Assembly: GCA_037176725.1 (NCBI GenBank)
Contig: JAZBRS010000076.1
Location: forward strand, 115,897,001 to 115,961,000
Source of the DNA: Posidonia oceanica
Lineage: Eukaryota > Streptophyta > Magnoliopsida > Alismatales > Posidoniaceae
Direction: 5' to 3'
DNA: 64,000 nt
Notes under the pieces: generated by a model
Database searches by the model: none
What the model was told of the DNA's origin: nothing
The model's input: only the letters and a program-made list of their open reading frames with translations
Made by a program: the position numbers and the translations under genes
Shown here: one piece after another, positions 23,012 through 33,990 of the stretch
Layout of the letters: each line of letters opens with the position of its first letter
Numbering within the stretch: position 1 is the stretch's first letter

Positions 23012-24040
23012 CTAAGCGATTCCCTGGCCGTACCGCCCGAGCGGCGTTCCCTTGACATAGCCCCACCTATGACAGACATTTTCGACCATCCTGAAGGGGT
23101 TATTGTGAACGACCAAAGAGTTGACACGTTCAAGATCAGGTATAAAGTTAACCGGCTCACACCGATTAACTCGATACAAGGCATTTGAAAGTTCGAGGTC
23201 AAAAGGGACAGTCTGTGAAGAGATAGGTGCAACCACCTCGATCCGCTCTTTCTCGAAGTTTTCCACCATGACAACGATAACATCATGGCCGCGGTGAAAC
23301 TTATTCATGCGGTGGAGGGTCGAGGGGATGACCTGATGCTTATGCAGCCAAGGGCGCCCAAGCAAAAGATTGAAATTGGGCTCCAAGTCGACAATGCAGA
23401 ACTCTACATTGAAGACGACCGAGCCAATCTCAAGAGGAATAATCAGGATCCCAAGAACGTCATGGTGGGTGTTGTCAAAAGCTGTCATTCCCGTTATCGC
23501 TGGGGTAATATCCTCGGCTTTGAATCCGAGCCTGGTTGCAGTGCATAGGGGACAGACGTTAAGGCCTGATCCGTTATCAACCAGCGATAGGGGAATGCGA
23601 AAGTTTTTGTATTGCACCGTGACAAACAAGGGTTGGTTGTGATTAATCCCCGCTGGAGGTAGCTCATCACTCGTGAAAGAGATGATCTGGGGCTCCGCGA
23701 TGACGCCAACCATGCTCTCTAGGGCTACGGGTTCTATAGCTTGGGACACATGGGCTGCTTGGAACACTCGGAGGAAAGCTTCGCGGTGTTCGGAAGAGGA
23801 GTGTATAAGGTCCCAAATTGAAATGTCGGCTTTAACCCTCCTAAGCTGGGAGGTGATGTCAATCTTGTGGTGCGGCTTTCTAGTGGTAGAAGGAGGTGCT
23901 TTGGGGGTAGGCTCTACAGGGCTAGGTGCAGGGGGTTGGCTTGATGCTGGAGGTGCTACGGGTTGGCTTGAAGCTGAAGGTGCTATGGGTTGGCTTGCTG
24001 GAGGGGGCACAGCGGGTGCTGGACGGCTAGGCCTTACCAC
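23012..24040 (-). pseudogene. pro: Element B protease with gag C-terminus
   Basis: A 342-codon open stretch. The Pro/Ser-rich N-terminus corresponds to the gag tail of A. The aspartic protease has LVDNGSGLN with its Asp codon at about 23581-23579, followed by FNLLLGRPWLH. Homology to A is continuous, and this copy retains Gln codons where A has TAG at 3727 and 4390. It reads RYGQGIA just before its end and then meets a stop. This is the best-preserved protease in the window. It would process Gag-Pol if expressed, but its gag and pol neighbours are broken. Confidence 0.88.
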
Positions 24041-26700
24041 CAGAGCTGTAGGCTTGTAGACCCTCCCCGATCACGTGACTTCCGCGTACGTTTCCGTGGC
24101 ATAGTTGTAGGGCATGCGATGGGGGTCCCAAGTTAAGTCAATAACCGTGGGGGCCTGTGCTATGAGCACAAGAGGGGCTATGGGGGCATAAGCTGGGCAA
24201 GGGGGAAAAGGGTGATGCTGCTGGTAGGTTGCTGGGGGTCTACCTAAAAGGGAGGCAGGGGTTTGGGCCTGCGGTCTAGCCTGAGGGTATACAAGGGCAG
24301 GGGTATGAGGATGCATGGTAGGACACGTGGCAGAGCGCCCCGACCTGGCACGCGGTCGGATCATAAGGATCCCCGACTCGGAGCCGGCAATGGCCACACG
24401 ATAGAGAGAGAGAGGGAAGGGCTTCGAGACATCATGAATGAGCTCGGAGGGGTCTACCACAGACGTAGCAGGCCCAGAAGGGGAGAGAGAGTAGATTCCC
24501 GAAGTCCTCGTACCTTCCGGATTGGGATGGTCCGAGAGGGGCTGGCGGACGATGCTGGCATGGGGGGATGCTGATGCTAGTGCAGGGGCTGATGCTGAAG
24601 GAGGAGCTGAAGAGGATGCCTCGTGCGTGTGGATGGTGATCGTTCTTGACTCGATCAAATTCTGAATGGCATCCCGCAAAGTGAGGCAACTGTTCATGGA
24701 GTGCCCTACAACTCGATGAAAGTCGCAAAAGAGATTTGCCTTATACCAAGGGGGAAGTGGATTTGGTGGCGGGCGAACCTCGGGAAACCTCAGATATGAC
24801 GCAACCTTGGGGAGGACGGCATTGAGTGGTTCTACCAGTGGAGTGAATTGACGCCGCTCTCTGAATTGCCGCCTCTGTCCGTGGGGTTGTGCTTGTTGGA
24901 CCTGTGCGGCAGGATACACCGGTTGGGCGGTGGTAGTGATTTATGGTGTAGGGGGTGCCCTAGGTGCTGGTGCGTACACTACCTAATTCAGGGGAGGCCG
25001 AATCATTAGCAAAACGGGCGCAGGCGCGGGCACGGATGCAGGAGCGGGGTTGACATAGGCAACAGTGGGTTTCGGCGAGTCCTTCTTCTTAGGACGGCTG
25101 CTGGTGCTACCGCTGCTGTTGTCGCCGCTGGTGTTGCTGGTGTTGCTGCTGATGGCGGCCTGCTTGGCAAACATAGAGAGCCCCGGGAAGTTGCCACTCC
25201 GTAGCAAACTCTCCACGCGGGTGCCAGCCCGAATCAGTGTTGTGAAGGTGGTGACAAGTTGAATGCTGAGCAAAGCCCTGGTAGCGGGCTGCACACCTCC
25301 GATCACAATCTCGATGGACTCCTCATTAGAGGGTCCATCTCGAACCTACGATGCAAGGGCGTGCCAACGGCCAACATATTCCCTAAACGGCTCGCCGGGG
25401 TTCTGCTTTAATGCGACAAGGTCCGCGTGCTTTGGGACCAGGTCAAGGTTGAAGGCATATTGTCCCAGGAACACCTGGTTGAGGTCGTCCCATGTCTTTA
25501 TGGTGGCCATATCAAGTGAGGTGAACGACTTGAGCGTAGGGCCACATAAACTTTTCTAGAACAAACGGATAAGCAACCTTTCGTCAGCCTGGAGCTGAGC
25601 GAGATCTCCGCAGTATGCCTTCAGGTGTGCTACGGATAGCCTCTACCATGATATTTTTCAAAGACCGGGATGTGAAACTTCGGTGGGAGCACCGCCTTTG
25701 GAAAGTAACAGAGGTCATGGAACTGGTAAGACTGATGGTCTGTACCCTGCACTTGTCGAAGCGCTTTCTCCAGAACGGCGAACCTGTCATCGTTGGATTC
25801 TGGAGCTGCTGCCGAAGGAGGTGGTGCAGCAGGGGCAGGGGCCACATACGCCAAAAAGGACGCACCGTGGTGCTCCTCAGGGTCCACCATCGCGTCGCCT
25901 GGTGGAGCAACGGGATGGGTGGTGTATCCGTGCGGATGTGTTGTGTGTGCTAGAATGTATGCAGGGGTAGGGTATTGCTGATGTAGGGGGTAGGAATAAC
26001 TAGCATGCTGAGTGATGGGTGATGCAGAGTGCTGGAGCGTCAGTTGCTACACTGCCACGGTGCCGGGCGGTGGGCCTGAGGGATACTGCTCTCCAACCAG
26101 CCCAAAGGACTGGCCACCAGGTGCCAGAGGAGGATGCTGTGCAAGGTGTTGTGCATATGCAGGAGGCGGAAGCTGAGCCCCCATCGCTAGAGCAGTGAGT
26201 AGCTAAGGTGATGGTCTGGGCAGGGGAGCAGAAGGGAATGACTGCGACGCAAGTGCAGGCCACAGCGGAGCCTCGGGAGCAGTAGGAGTGAAAGATGGGC
26301 GAAGAGATAGAGCCATGTCCTACAGTCTCTGGGCAGTCTCCATCAGCTGCTGATACTGCGCCTGAGGAGACCCATCAGTGGGTATGCTGAGTTGTAGGAC
26401 TGGTGGGGGACCAGAGTCAAGCGGTTGGGACGGAGACTGTCAAGGAGGTGGAGGCCCTAAGGCAAATGTCGCCGCAGCAGGGTGGGTGTCAAAAGTGACA
26501 TTACCCTATGAAGGAGGAGTCAGGGGCACCTCGGGAGCACAGACGGCGGATGCCAAGAGGGACTCGGCAACCGGGTCTGGCAGAGCCTGCCACTGCCCTA
26601 CAGAATAGAGGGGAGGCAACTGTACCAGAGAAGGAGATGTTGGTACAGAGGGGGTCAATGCAAGAGCCAGAGGGACCAAAATAGGAACCACCTCTGGGCC
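24041..26700 (-). pseudogene. gag: Element B gag, fragmented
   Basis: Segments homologous to A gag: the N-terminal Pro/Gln/His-rich part (about 26700-25900); a segment beginning MVDPEEH and leading into Retrotrans_gag (25890-25630, then broken by frameshifts and continued to about 25330); the TRALLSIQ-TTFT-LIRAGTRVES stretch with a Lys/Ser-rich linker (25306-24983); and the CCHC-like knuckle C-x2-H-x4-H-x4-C (24727-24686) in the 24919-24071 open stretch. That stretch ends in TGA where A has CGA, the one clear CG-type nonsense change. The right end is approximate. Confidence 0.8.
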
Positions 26701-27952
26701 AATAGGGACCTGGGAATCACCAATAAACTAGGCCATCGCTGACCAAGAACGGGTGATCGCAGGGCTACAACAGGGGGCAAGAGGACGAATCCTAGGAGGA
26801 GCTATTATCATGAAGGCGAAGTAGCTCGAAAGAGGATGGTCGGAAGCAAGTGTCGTGAGAGGGGCGTCAATAAGAGAAAGAACACGAGCTCCGGCTAAGG
26901 AACTCACTCACTGACCTCTACGCGAAAGGCAAGCAAAAACAAGGGTTAGAACCCAAAAGTAAAATGCAAATGCTTTGATGTATGTTATGAATGCGAATGT
27001 ATGCTTTCTAGCATGCTCTCCCTCACCAATCTAGGGTGTCCTAGTAGGTAGTCTACTTCGGACGCTCATAGGTGCACGGGTCGCCGACTCAAGCTAGAAA
27101 AAGTAGGTCCCACCTCTCAAGCCTAGCCAGAGCTCAGGAACAACGTGGTGGTGCTTTGGGAGCCTCAACCCTACCAGAAGCATGAGTGGTACCCTCTACT
27201 AACACCGACGCGACCCCTTGACAAAGGGGGGACAGACCGATCTACTTACACCACGCCAAAGCGTTGGGGGCAAGAGACCCGAACTATCCTTCTCAGACTG
27301 TAGGAGGACTCAGATGAGATGAATGCATGTCTTATATGATGCTTTATGCAAATGCTTCACGTTTGATCTTGTGCATTTTATTAACTCATAGAGGGGGGTG
27401 TAGGTGTGTTGCAGTCTCTAGTTGCTCCTAGAGATTCTTTTTACTTGCCGTTTTTAATTAGCCATAGGGGAGCAATCAGTCTCTAATTGTCCTTAGGCTA
27501 AGTGCAAAAAGGGGAAGAAAATCACTCAGACATGGCAGACAAACAACACAAATCATTGCAAAAGGCATGCACATGGTATGTGCTAGTGCTGTGAGCATGA
27601 TAGTGAAGGAAAAACACTTATCATAGCAAAAGGCAAATATGCATTGTATGTGCAGGTGCAGTGGCATTGCATTGGTGTAAAAGAAAGCATTCATCATTCG
27701 AAAGGCATGCATGGTGTGCCAAGCAAATATTTAGACAAGCATAATGCTGAAAATAAAGCTAGGAAAAAAAGTAGGTAAATAAAGCAAGTAAATGCAAGTA
27801 AGCATGTAATAAAGCATGTAATAGAGCAAAGCAGGTAATAAAGCATGTAAACAAGCAAAGTAGGCAAATAGACAATGCATGCAAAGGCAAAAGGCAGGCA
27901 AAGGAGCAAACTTCAAGCGGCGAGAAAGCCAAGCGAAAGCCGGAGTACAAGC
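26701..27952 (-). other. Element B untranslated leader
   Basis: Non-coding. About 26880-27400 is the reverse complement of the first roughly 650 bp of the window (A leader). The remainder up to the primer-binding site has no counterpart in the visible part of A. It contains A-rich stretches and AAGCATGTAATAAAGCA-type short repeats near 27780-27860. Confidence 0.75.
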
Positions 27953-27970
27953 TCCCCAGCAGAGCCGCCA
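27953..27970 (-). promoter_or_regulatory. Primer-binding site of element B
   Basis: On the minus strand TGGCGGCTCTGCTGGGGA lies one base after the LTR end (CTACA, G, then this motif). Its place and its TGG start fit a site complementary to the 3' end of a tRNA. It resembles the tRNA-Arg-type sites I recall for Ogre elements; the exact tRNA was not checked. Confidence 0.75.
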
Positions 27971-27971
27971 C

Positions 27972-30600
27972 TGTAGTAATCCTGAAATATCAAATCCATG
28001 TACGATGCGAAAGCTCTCGTGCACTGATCGACATTAGGGTCACTATATGCGGCTGAATCTAAGGAAGAAAACTATACTCGGAAATGCTGGCAAAAAGAAG
28101 AAAAAGAAGTGATAAGACAAATCAGAGTCGCCACCATGTCTATTAGGTTGGGAGACAAGGAAAATCGAGGGTAAGGCATGAAAAGACATGGAAAATCGGA
28201 TGCAAAGAGGGTGCAAAGAGATGCAATGCAATGCAATACTATGCTATGCTATGACTCGTGCCTAGGATGAAGGAATGGTCATTGCGGGCCAAGAGAAAGG
28301 GCAAGGACTCCTGTTACGCACGGGGAAGCTGTTAGGCACCCTAATACGTCTGGGAATTGGTCTTTCTAAGGCAATCTCGCTCGCAAATGCAGGGAAATGC
28401 TTGCCTAATGCCTAAATGCAATGAATGTCTGAATGCATGCACTAATGCGTGCTCTAAGTGCTAAGGTGCATGTAGGGAATTAAACATGCAAGCTATATGC
28501 TCAGCAACGCTACTAGTATTCCAAACTGGGCGAACCCTGGTCCGTGAGAACTCCTAGGCAGTAAGCATCATTGTCCGAATGCAAATGCAGGCGATAAAAC
28601 AAAACATCGGCGAAAGCAATGCAATGCAAGGGAAAACCAATACGGGTGCGGAAAACGGTGCAATGCAGGAGAAAATGCAAGTGGGCACGCAAAACGGTGC
28701 AAACGCAAGAAAGAATGGATGTAGGCACGCAAAAGGAGGCAAAATGCAAAGGAAAACAAGGTGGGAATGCAAAACGATGCGGAATGCAAGAGAAAACAAG
28801 GCAGGCACGCAAAACAATGCAAAAATGCGAGCGATATGCAAATAAAACAAAGTAGCACACAAAACGATGCAGAATGCAAGAGAAAACAAGGCAAGCATGC
28901 AAAACAATGCAAAAATGCAAGCGAAATGCAAATAAAACAAAGCGGCACACAAAACGATGCAGAATGCAAGAGAAAACAAGGCGGGCATGCAAAACGATGC
29001 AAAAATGCAAGCGATAAGCAAATAAAACAAAACGGCACGCAAAACGCTGCAGAATGCAAGATAAAACAAGGCAAGCATGCAAAACAATGCAAAAATGCAA
29101 GCGACATGCAAATAAAACAAAATGGCATGCAAAACGATATAGAAATGCAAGAAAAAACAAGGCGGGCACGCAAAACGATGCAAAATTGCAAGCAACATGC
29201 AAATAAAAAAAAGCAGCACGCAAAACAATGTGGAATGCAAGAGAAAACAAGGTAGGTATGCAAAACGATGCAAAAATGTAAGCGACATGCAAATAAAACA
29301 AAACGGCACACAAAATGATGCAGAATACAAGAGAAAACAAGGCAGGCACCCAAAACGATGCAAAAATACAAGCGACATGCAAATAAAACAAAACGACACG
29401 CAAAACGATGCAGAATGCAAAAGAAAACAAGGCAGGCACACAAAACGATGCAAAAATGCAAGCGACATGCAAAACGATGCAAATGCGATGCAAAAGAGAT
29501 GCATGCACGCGAAACGATGCAAATGCAATGCAAAACAGATGCATGCACGCAAAACGATGCAAATGTCGGTGCAATGAATGCTATGCAGTGCTTCAGATGG
29601 GATAAGCAGGGGTCTAAGTGCAATTAGCCCCTAAATGCGTGGAATGCGTGGGTGGCTTACATACTAAAAGGCTAGCAATGCCCAAATGGATGCATGGGAC
29701 CATGTGCAATGATACGAGGATGCTATGCATGCAAAAATGCAATGCAAGGACCTAAGTGCAGTTTAGGAAACTACAAGGGCCTATGTGCAAAATGCTCCTA
29801 AGGACAAGCTAGGCTAATGCATGCAAGAATGCTAATGCAATGATGCATGGGCTGAATGCAATGCTAACAGCAAGATATGCATGCAAAAATGCAAGAAAGG
29901 ACCTAAATGCAACTTTAAAAACGTATGGGACTTAAGTGCAATGCATGGAAAGCGAACAAGCATGCAAAACTAAAAGCAAGGACTGACATGCAATTTCAGA
30001 AAATCAGCAGGCTTTAATGCAATGCAATATAGTTAAAAATGCTATTTAAATGAAATCAGTTGATGCAAGGACTTAGGTGCAATTATTAAAAAGCTCTGGA
30101 TGCAACTGAAATGAAAAGAAGCAAAAAAACAGAAGACATGCATGCTGTGCTTGGACCTATGCGCAAATAAAATAAGTTGTAGGGGTTTTATGCAATGCAA
30201 ACAAGTTCAAAAAGACTACTACTTCACAACAGGTGGACCTAAATGCAATTAGAGTATTTTTCTGGTTTTTTGATGCAATGCAATAAGGTAAACATGGCAT
30301 TTAAATGACATTAATGCATGCTCTGAGGACTAAAATACAATTAAACTATCTTTTTGGGTTTTTTAGCAATGCAATATAGTTTAAATGTATGATTTAAATG
30401 AAAACCAATTGATACAAGGACTGAAAAGCAAATCCGGAAACATGTGGCATTTTATTTCAATGCAATATGGTTTTTAAAACACATTTAAATGATTTTCAAA
30501 CCATGCAGATGGACTGATATGCAAATATGCAAACATGCTGTATTTTACTGCAATGTAATGTCCTTGATATTGTTTTTTGGGCAATGAATGTCCCCGTTCG
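27972..30600 (-). repeat. Element B 5' LTR, truncated
   Basis: On the plus strand it opens TGTAGTAATCC, the reverse complement of the shared LTR end. It contains the conserved block (about 28305-28350, inverted), a 90-bp array, and a long stretch of ATGCAATGCAA/GGACCTAAATGCAA repeats. The C-rich first part of the LTR is missing: sequence switches near 30600 to the LTR type of element C. No gene is present. Confidence 0.85.
28640..29575 (-). repeat. 90-bp higher-order tandem array in LTR B
   Basis: At least eight 90-bp units, starting near 28799, 28889, 28979, 29069, 29159, 29249, 29339 and 29429. Each is built of three 30-bp units of the GCACGCAAAACGATGCAAAA type, the complement of the 30-bp unit of LTR A. 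Stop-free in several frames, it yields three overlapping ORFs of about 330-350 codons on the minus strand, which I treat as artefacts. Confidence 0.95.
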
Positions 30601-30636
30601 AAATAGGTCAAGCCGCCTGTGCATGCGGCGACTAAG

Positions 30637-33343
30637 TGTAGACACTCCATTTTGGCAGACTTTTGTTGGAGAATTTCTGGAAGTTGGCTTGAAAGAAAGT
30701 ATGGCGAATCCATTTCAAAACCAACCCAAAACTAATCCAAAATAAGCCAAATCCCATTTCATAACCTAACCTAAGTCTTCAACCAAGCCCAAGCCCATTA
30801 GCAGCCCTATTACTAAGTGGCATGTCTAGGCACCGCTTGCACAGGTGACTGAACCCTGTTGCCAAAATCAGTGGCAACTGAGTTAGGCACCAGGTGTTGC
30901 GGTGACTAGACTGTAACTCAGTCCACTGCCCAAGCTTCCCTGCTGCGGTCGTCGCCGGTCTCCGTCTCCTACCACCCGTCTCCTTGCCACTTACTACCGC
31001 ACTACCTCCACGCACTACACGCCAAGCGCCACTTACTCCCTGCCACCGGTCACCCTCTCCACCGGTGGCCTTCCCGCACTCACAGCCTCTCACTGGCGCG
31101 GTCGTCTACCTCCTCTACCACCGACGACTTCGTCATCCCCCACCTGCAACACATTTACTTCCTTGGCTTCCGGATCTCCTTACAGCCCCTCATTGCCACC
31201 ACCTCTGCGCTGGTCAGCTCTCTTCATCCTCGTGTGTAGAGGAACCCATTGAACAAAACCACCTCTATCGCCAGAACCCATTCACCGTTCACCAGTCTCC
31301 CATGCACACTCGCCGTCCTCCCTTGCTTCCAGAGCGAAATTGAGATTCCTCAGAGCCTTCTCGACCTTCCCTTGAGCGTTCCAATGCGTTCCCAAGCCTC
31401 TCCGTGCCACGCTGCTACTTTCTTCCTCCACTTCGACAAGCTTCTCACATTAGCCCGCCAACTCCGGCGAAGTCACAAAGGTAATGCCCCTAACTACATT
31501 ACTAGTTTAAGGGTCTGGGAAGCTTCCCGGACTTCCTCCCTTTATTCCTAGATAGCTAGTTAGCCTCCTTGCGCTCTCGGCCGTGCCAACGGCCGAGGTG
31601 GCGCAGTAACACCAGCGAGGTGCAGGCGGAGGTGGGAAAGAGGCACGAGCCTCTCTCCTCGACCTGCGAGCACTCCCTTGCGGTCCCCTCAGTCCCTCAA
31701 CGCTCCACAGCCAGCTTCTTGAGCCTTTGGCCACCTCTGTGGCTAGAGCTCGATGAGCGACGGTGGCGCAAAGTGGCGGAGGTGGGTGGAGTGCCACAGG
31801 CCACCATTTGCCACACCTTCAGTGTGGTTGGGTTCGTGGGAACGTCGTGGTGCTTCCCCGATCCTCAACAGCATTTTAGGCTACGCCCCAGTGACAAATT
31901 CCGGTGTTGAAGTCCGATGAACGGACTGCCAGGTCAGGCACCAACTTGGGCGGCGACTGGCCTGCAACGCGACCTGCCTACCGGCCTGACTTTGAGGTGT
32001 TGCTCCGGCCACCTCAAGGTCCCATCTTGCTTGCTTAATATATGTTTGTAATCTTGGATGAATGGTCTGCATGTCTGTGTGATTGGTTTTCTATTTCGTT
32101 TGCTCGTGAGTTCTAGATCTGGCCATGAACTTAGCTATTTGGGCTATTCAAGTTGCAGGGCTGTCGCCAGTCCAACCGGCGACTCGGCTGCAACTCGAGC
32201 CAACCCTCCAGCCAACTTCAGGCCATCATATCTCGCAGCTCACACACCCGTTTCACTAGCTGAATGCATGCTTTTGTTCCCTGTTGAGCCAGCTTTAGCT
32301 CCATGTGATTTATTTCAAGTTCTACTGTGATTATCTTGCATGTTCTCTACGATGAAAGCCTCTGCTTGGGAGGACTGTTAATGGCAAAGTCACCTGATGT
32401 AGCGGCGACCAGCCTGGGCGCCACTCTATGCGATGACTAGGTTGGCTGCTGCCTTCACCGGTGACCCACCTTGCAGTTCAAGCAGCGGGCGAGCCATTGG
32501 TTTGCCGCCTTGTCGCTTTGCTTTCCCGGCTTTGTTTTTTTTACAGATCTTGATGTCGAGCATGTTGTCTGTGTTTTCTTGGCTTTAGTATTTAATTTTG
32601 TATCGCATTTGTACCTCCTTTCACGGCGACGATCGCTACTGTGTGGGGAGCTGGGTCTGTGTCCCTGCCGCCAGTCCTACCGGCGACAGGCACAGGCACC
32701 TGTCAGACAGGCGACTCACGTCCTGATCCAGACAGTGAGCTTAGTCGCCCTTTCCATCACCTTTCGCTTGCCCCTTTTGGTGTTCCTGATTTCAGTTTCG
32801 CTCTCTTGTTGTTTATCACCTCTTTACAATGTCTTGATTTTGCTCAATTGCTTTTAAACAAGGTTTGCTAAGCTTTGCATGATTTATAAATTGCATCTTG
32901 CATACCGCCTTAAGGCGAATATAAACCGACATTCATTTGCCAACATTTTGCCACACAATAGTGGATCAGTTAAGAAAGACTGATCCTTTGGACGTGTCTA
33001 GGGTGCCTAACACCTTCCCTGCACGTAATAGGAGTCCTTGCCCTTTCTCTGGACCGCAGTGACTTTGTGACATCCACTTGCATTGACTTTCGCATGCTTC
33101 TAAAACGCATACGTTTTCCTTGCACGTTCTTTATATGGTTTTCCTAGTTTTCCCATTTTAATAAATTAGGTGGCGACTCCCTTTTCTTTTATTTTATTTT
33201 CCTTTTGCATTCGTCTCTGTTTTCTGATGTTTTTGAGTCGAAAATCCCTCCTCGGAACCAACCGCTAATAGCAACCTAATTTCGGCTAGTGCACGCGAGC
33301 TTTGGTAGCGTGCATGGATGCACTGACTTTCAGGGTTACTACA
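30637..33343 (+). mobile_element. Solo LTR S1 (2707 bp), TSD CTAAG
   Basis: It starts TGTAGACACTCC and ends GGGTTACTACA, flanked by CTAAG at 30632-30636 and 33344-33348. No internal region is present, so this is a solo LTR left by LTR-LTR recombination. It has the GTCGCC...GGCGAC module type (for example near 32163 and 32668), CCAAACC-rich 5' sequence, a GC-rich leader-like centre (about 30930-31900) and the conserved 3' block near 33000. It interrupts the 5' LTR remnant of C between two hairpin modules. ORFs in the GC-rich centre have no recognisable domains. Confidence 0.93.
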
Positions 33344-33348
33344 CTAAG

Positions 33349-33990
33349 CCAATCGCCACCTCAATGGGCGACTTCTCTGCCGCCTTTGTGTGGGAGACAG
33401 TGTCGACGCCCCTAGAAACAGTGACTTGTGGTGTCGCCAGATGCAGTCATGACCTGGACCTACGAGCCAACAGTGGGCCGAGCTCCTTTCCTCTCCACCT
33501 TGCATGCTTGTTTGCTTGCCTTGGCTTTGCTCCAACCTTACTTTTCTCGTTTGCTTCTCTTTATCATGTCTCTTTACCTTGTTTAATCACCTTAACATGG
33601 TTTTTCGCTAAGCATTGCATGGTTTGTAAACTGCATCTTGCATACTGCCCTAGGGTGAACATAAATCGGCGTTTTACGCCAACATTTAGCCACATAAGAG
33701 CGAAAAGTCAAGAAAAACCGATTCCTTAGGCATGTCGGGGGTGCCTAACACCTTCCCCATGTGTAACAGGAGTCCTTACCCTTTCTCTGGACCCGTAATG
33801 ACAGTTTTACCCTTGTCCTTGGCACGAGTCATCTTTCTTTGCATAACATTGCATTCATTTGCATGTTTTCTTACATTTCCCTGGTTTTCCTCGTCTTCCG
33901 ATTTAATAGACTAGGTGGCGACTCCCTTTTTTTCTATATCTTTTTGTTTTCCATCTTCGCGTCGCTCCCATCCGTGAAGTTCCTCTTCTC
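33349..33990 (+). repeat. Remnant of element C 5' LTR
   Basis: It joins with about 30600-30636 once S1 is removed. Contents are GTCGCC-type modules (33350-33480), an LTR 3' region with the conserved block GGGGGTGCCTAACACCTTCC (about 33738) and GGTGGCGACTCCC (about 33915). The LTR end CTACA, primer-binding site, leader and gag are missing. The right edge lies between about 33960 and 34033. Confidence 0.75.

Larger units (their letters stand above)
17472..30600 (-). mobile_element. Element B: Tat/Ogre-type retrotransposon, minus strand, 3' part displaced
   Basis: Read on the minus strand: partial 5' LTR (30600 down to 27972), primer-binding site, leader, gag, protease, pol, then about 150 bp of post-pol spacer cut by the end of element A at 17471. 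B's extra ORF and 3' LTR should lie left of this window, on the far side of A. The right boundary is approximate: the LTR sequence gives way near 30560-30610 to LTR sequence of element C. The coding region has at least ten TAG stops, one TGA and several frameshifts. Confidence 0.88.

Noticed and set aside
28513..29623. Three overlapping ORFs of about 330-350 codons (minus strand), Cys/Phe/His-rich
   Set aside because: They coincide with the 90-bp array, whose length is a multiple of three and which lacks stops in several frames. No domain, and all three frames are open at once.
30930..31910. GC-rich gene-like stretch in S1, repeated in LTR C and LTR D
   Set aside because: Repeated at the same LTR position in three copies with no common open frame. 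It is LTR leader sequence, not a host gene.
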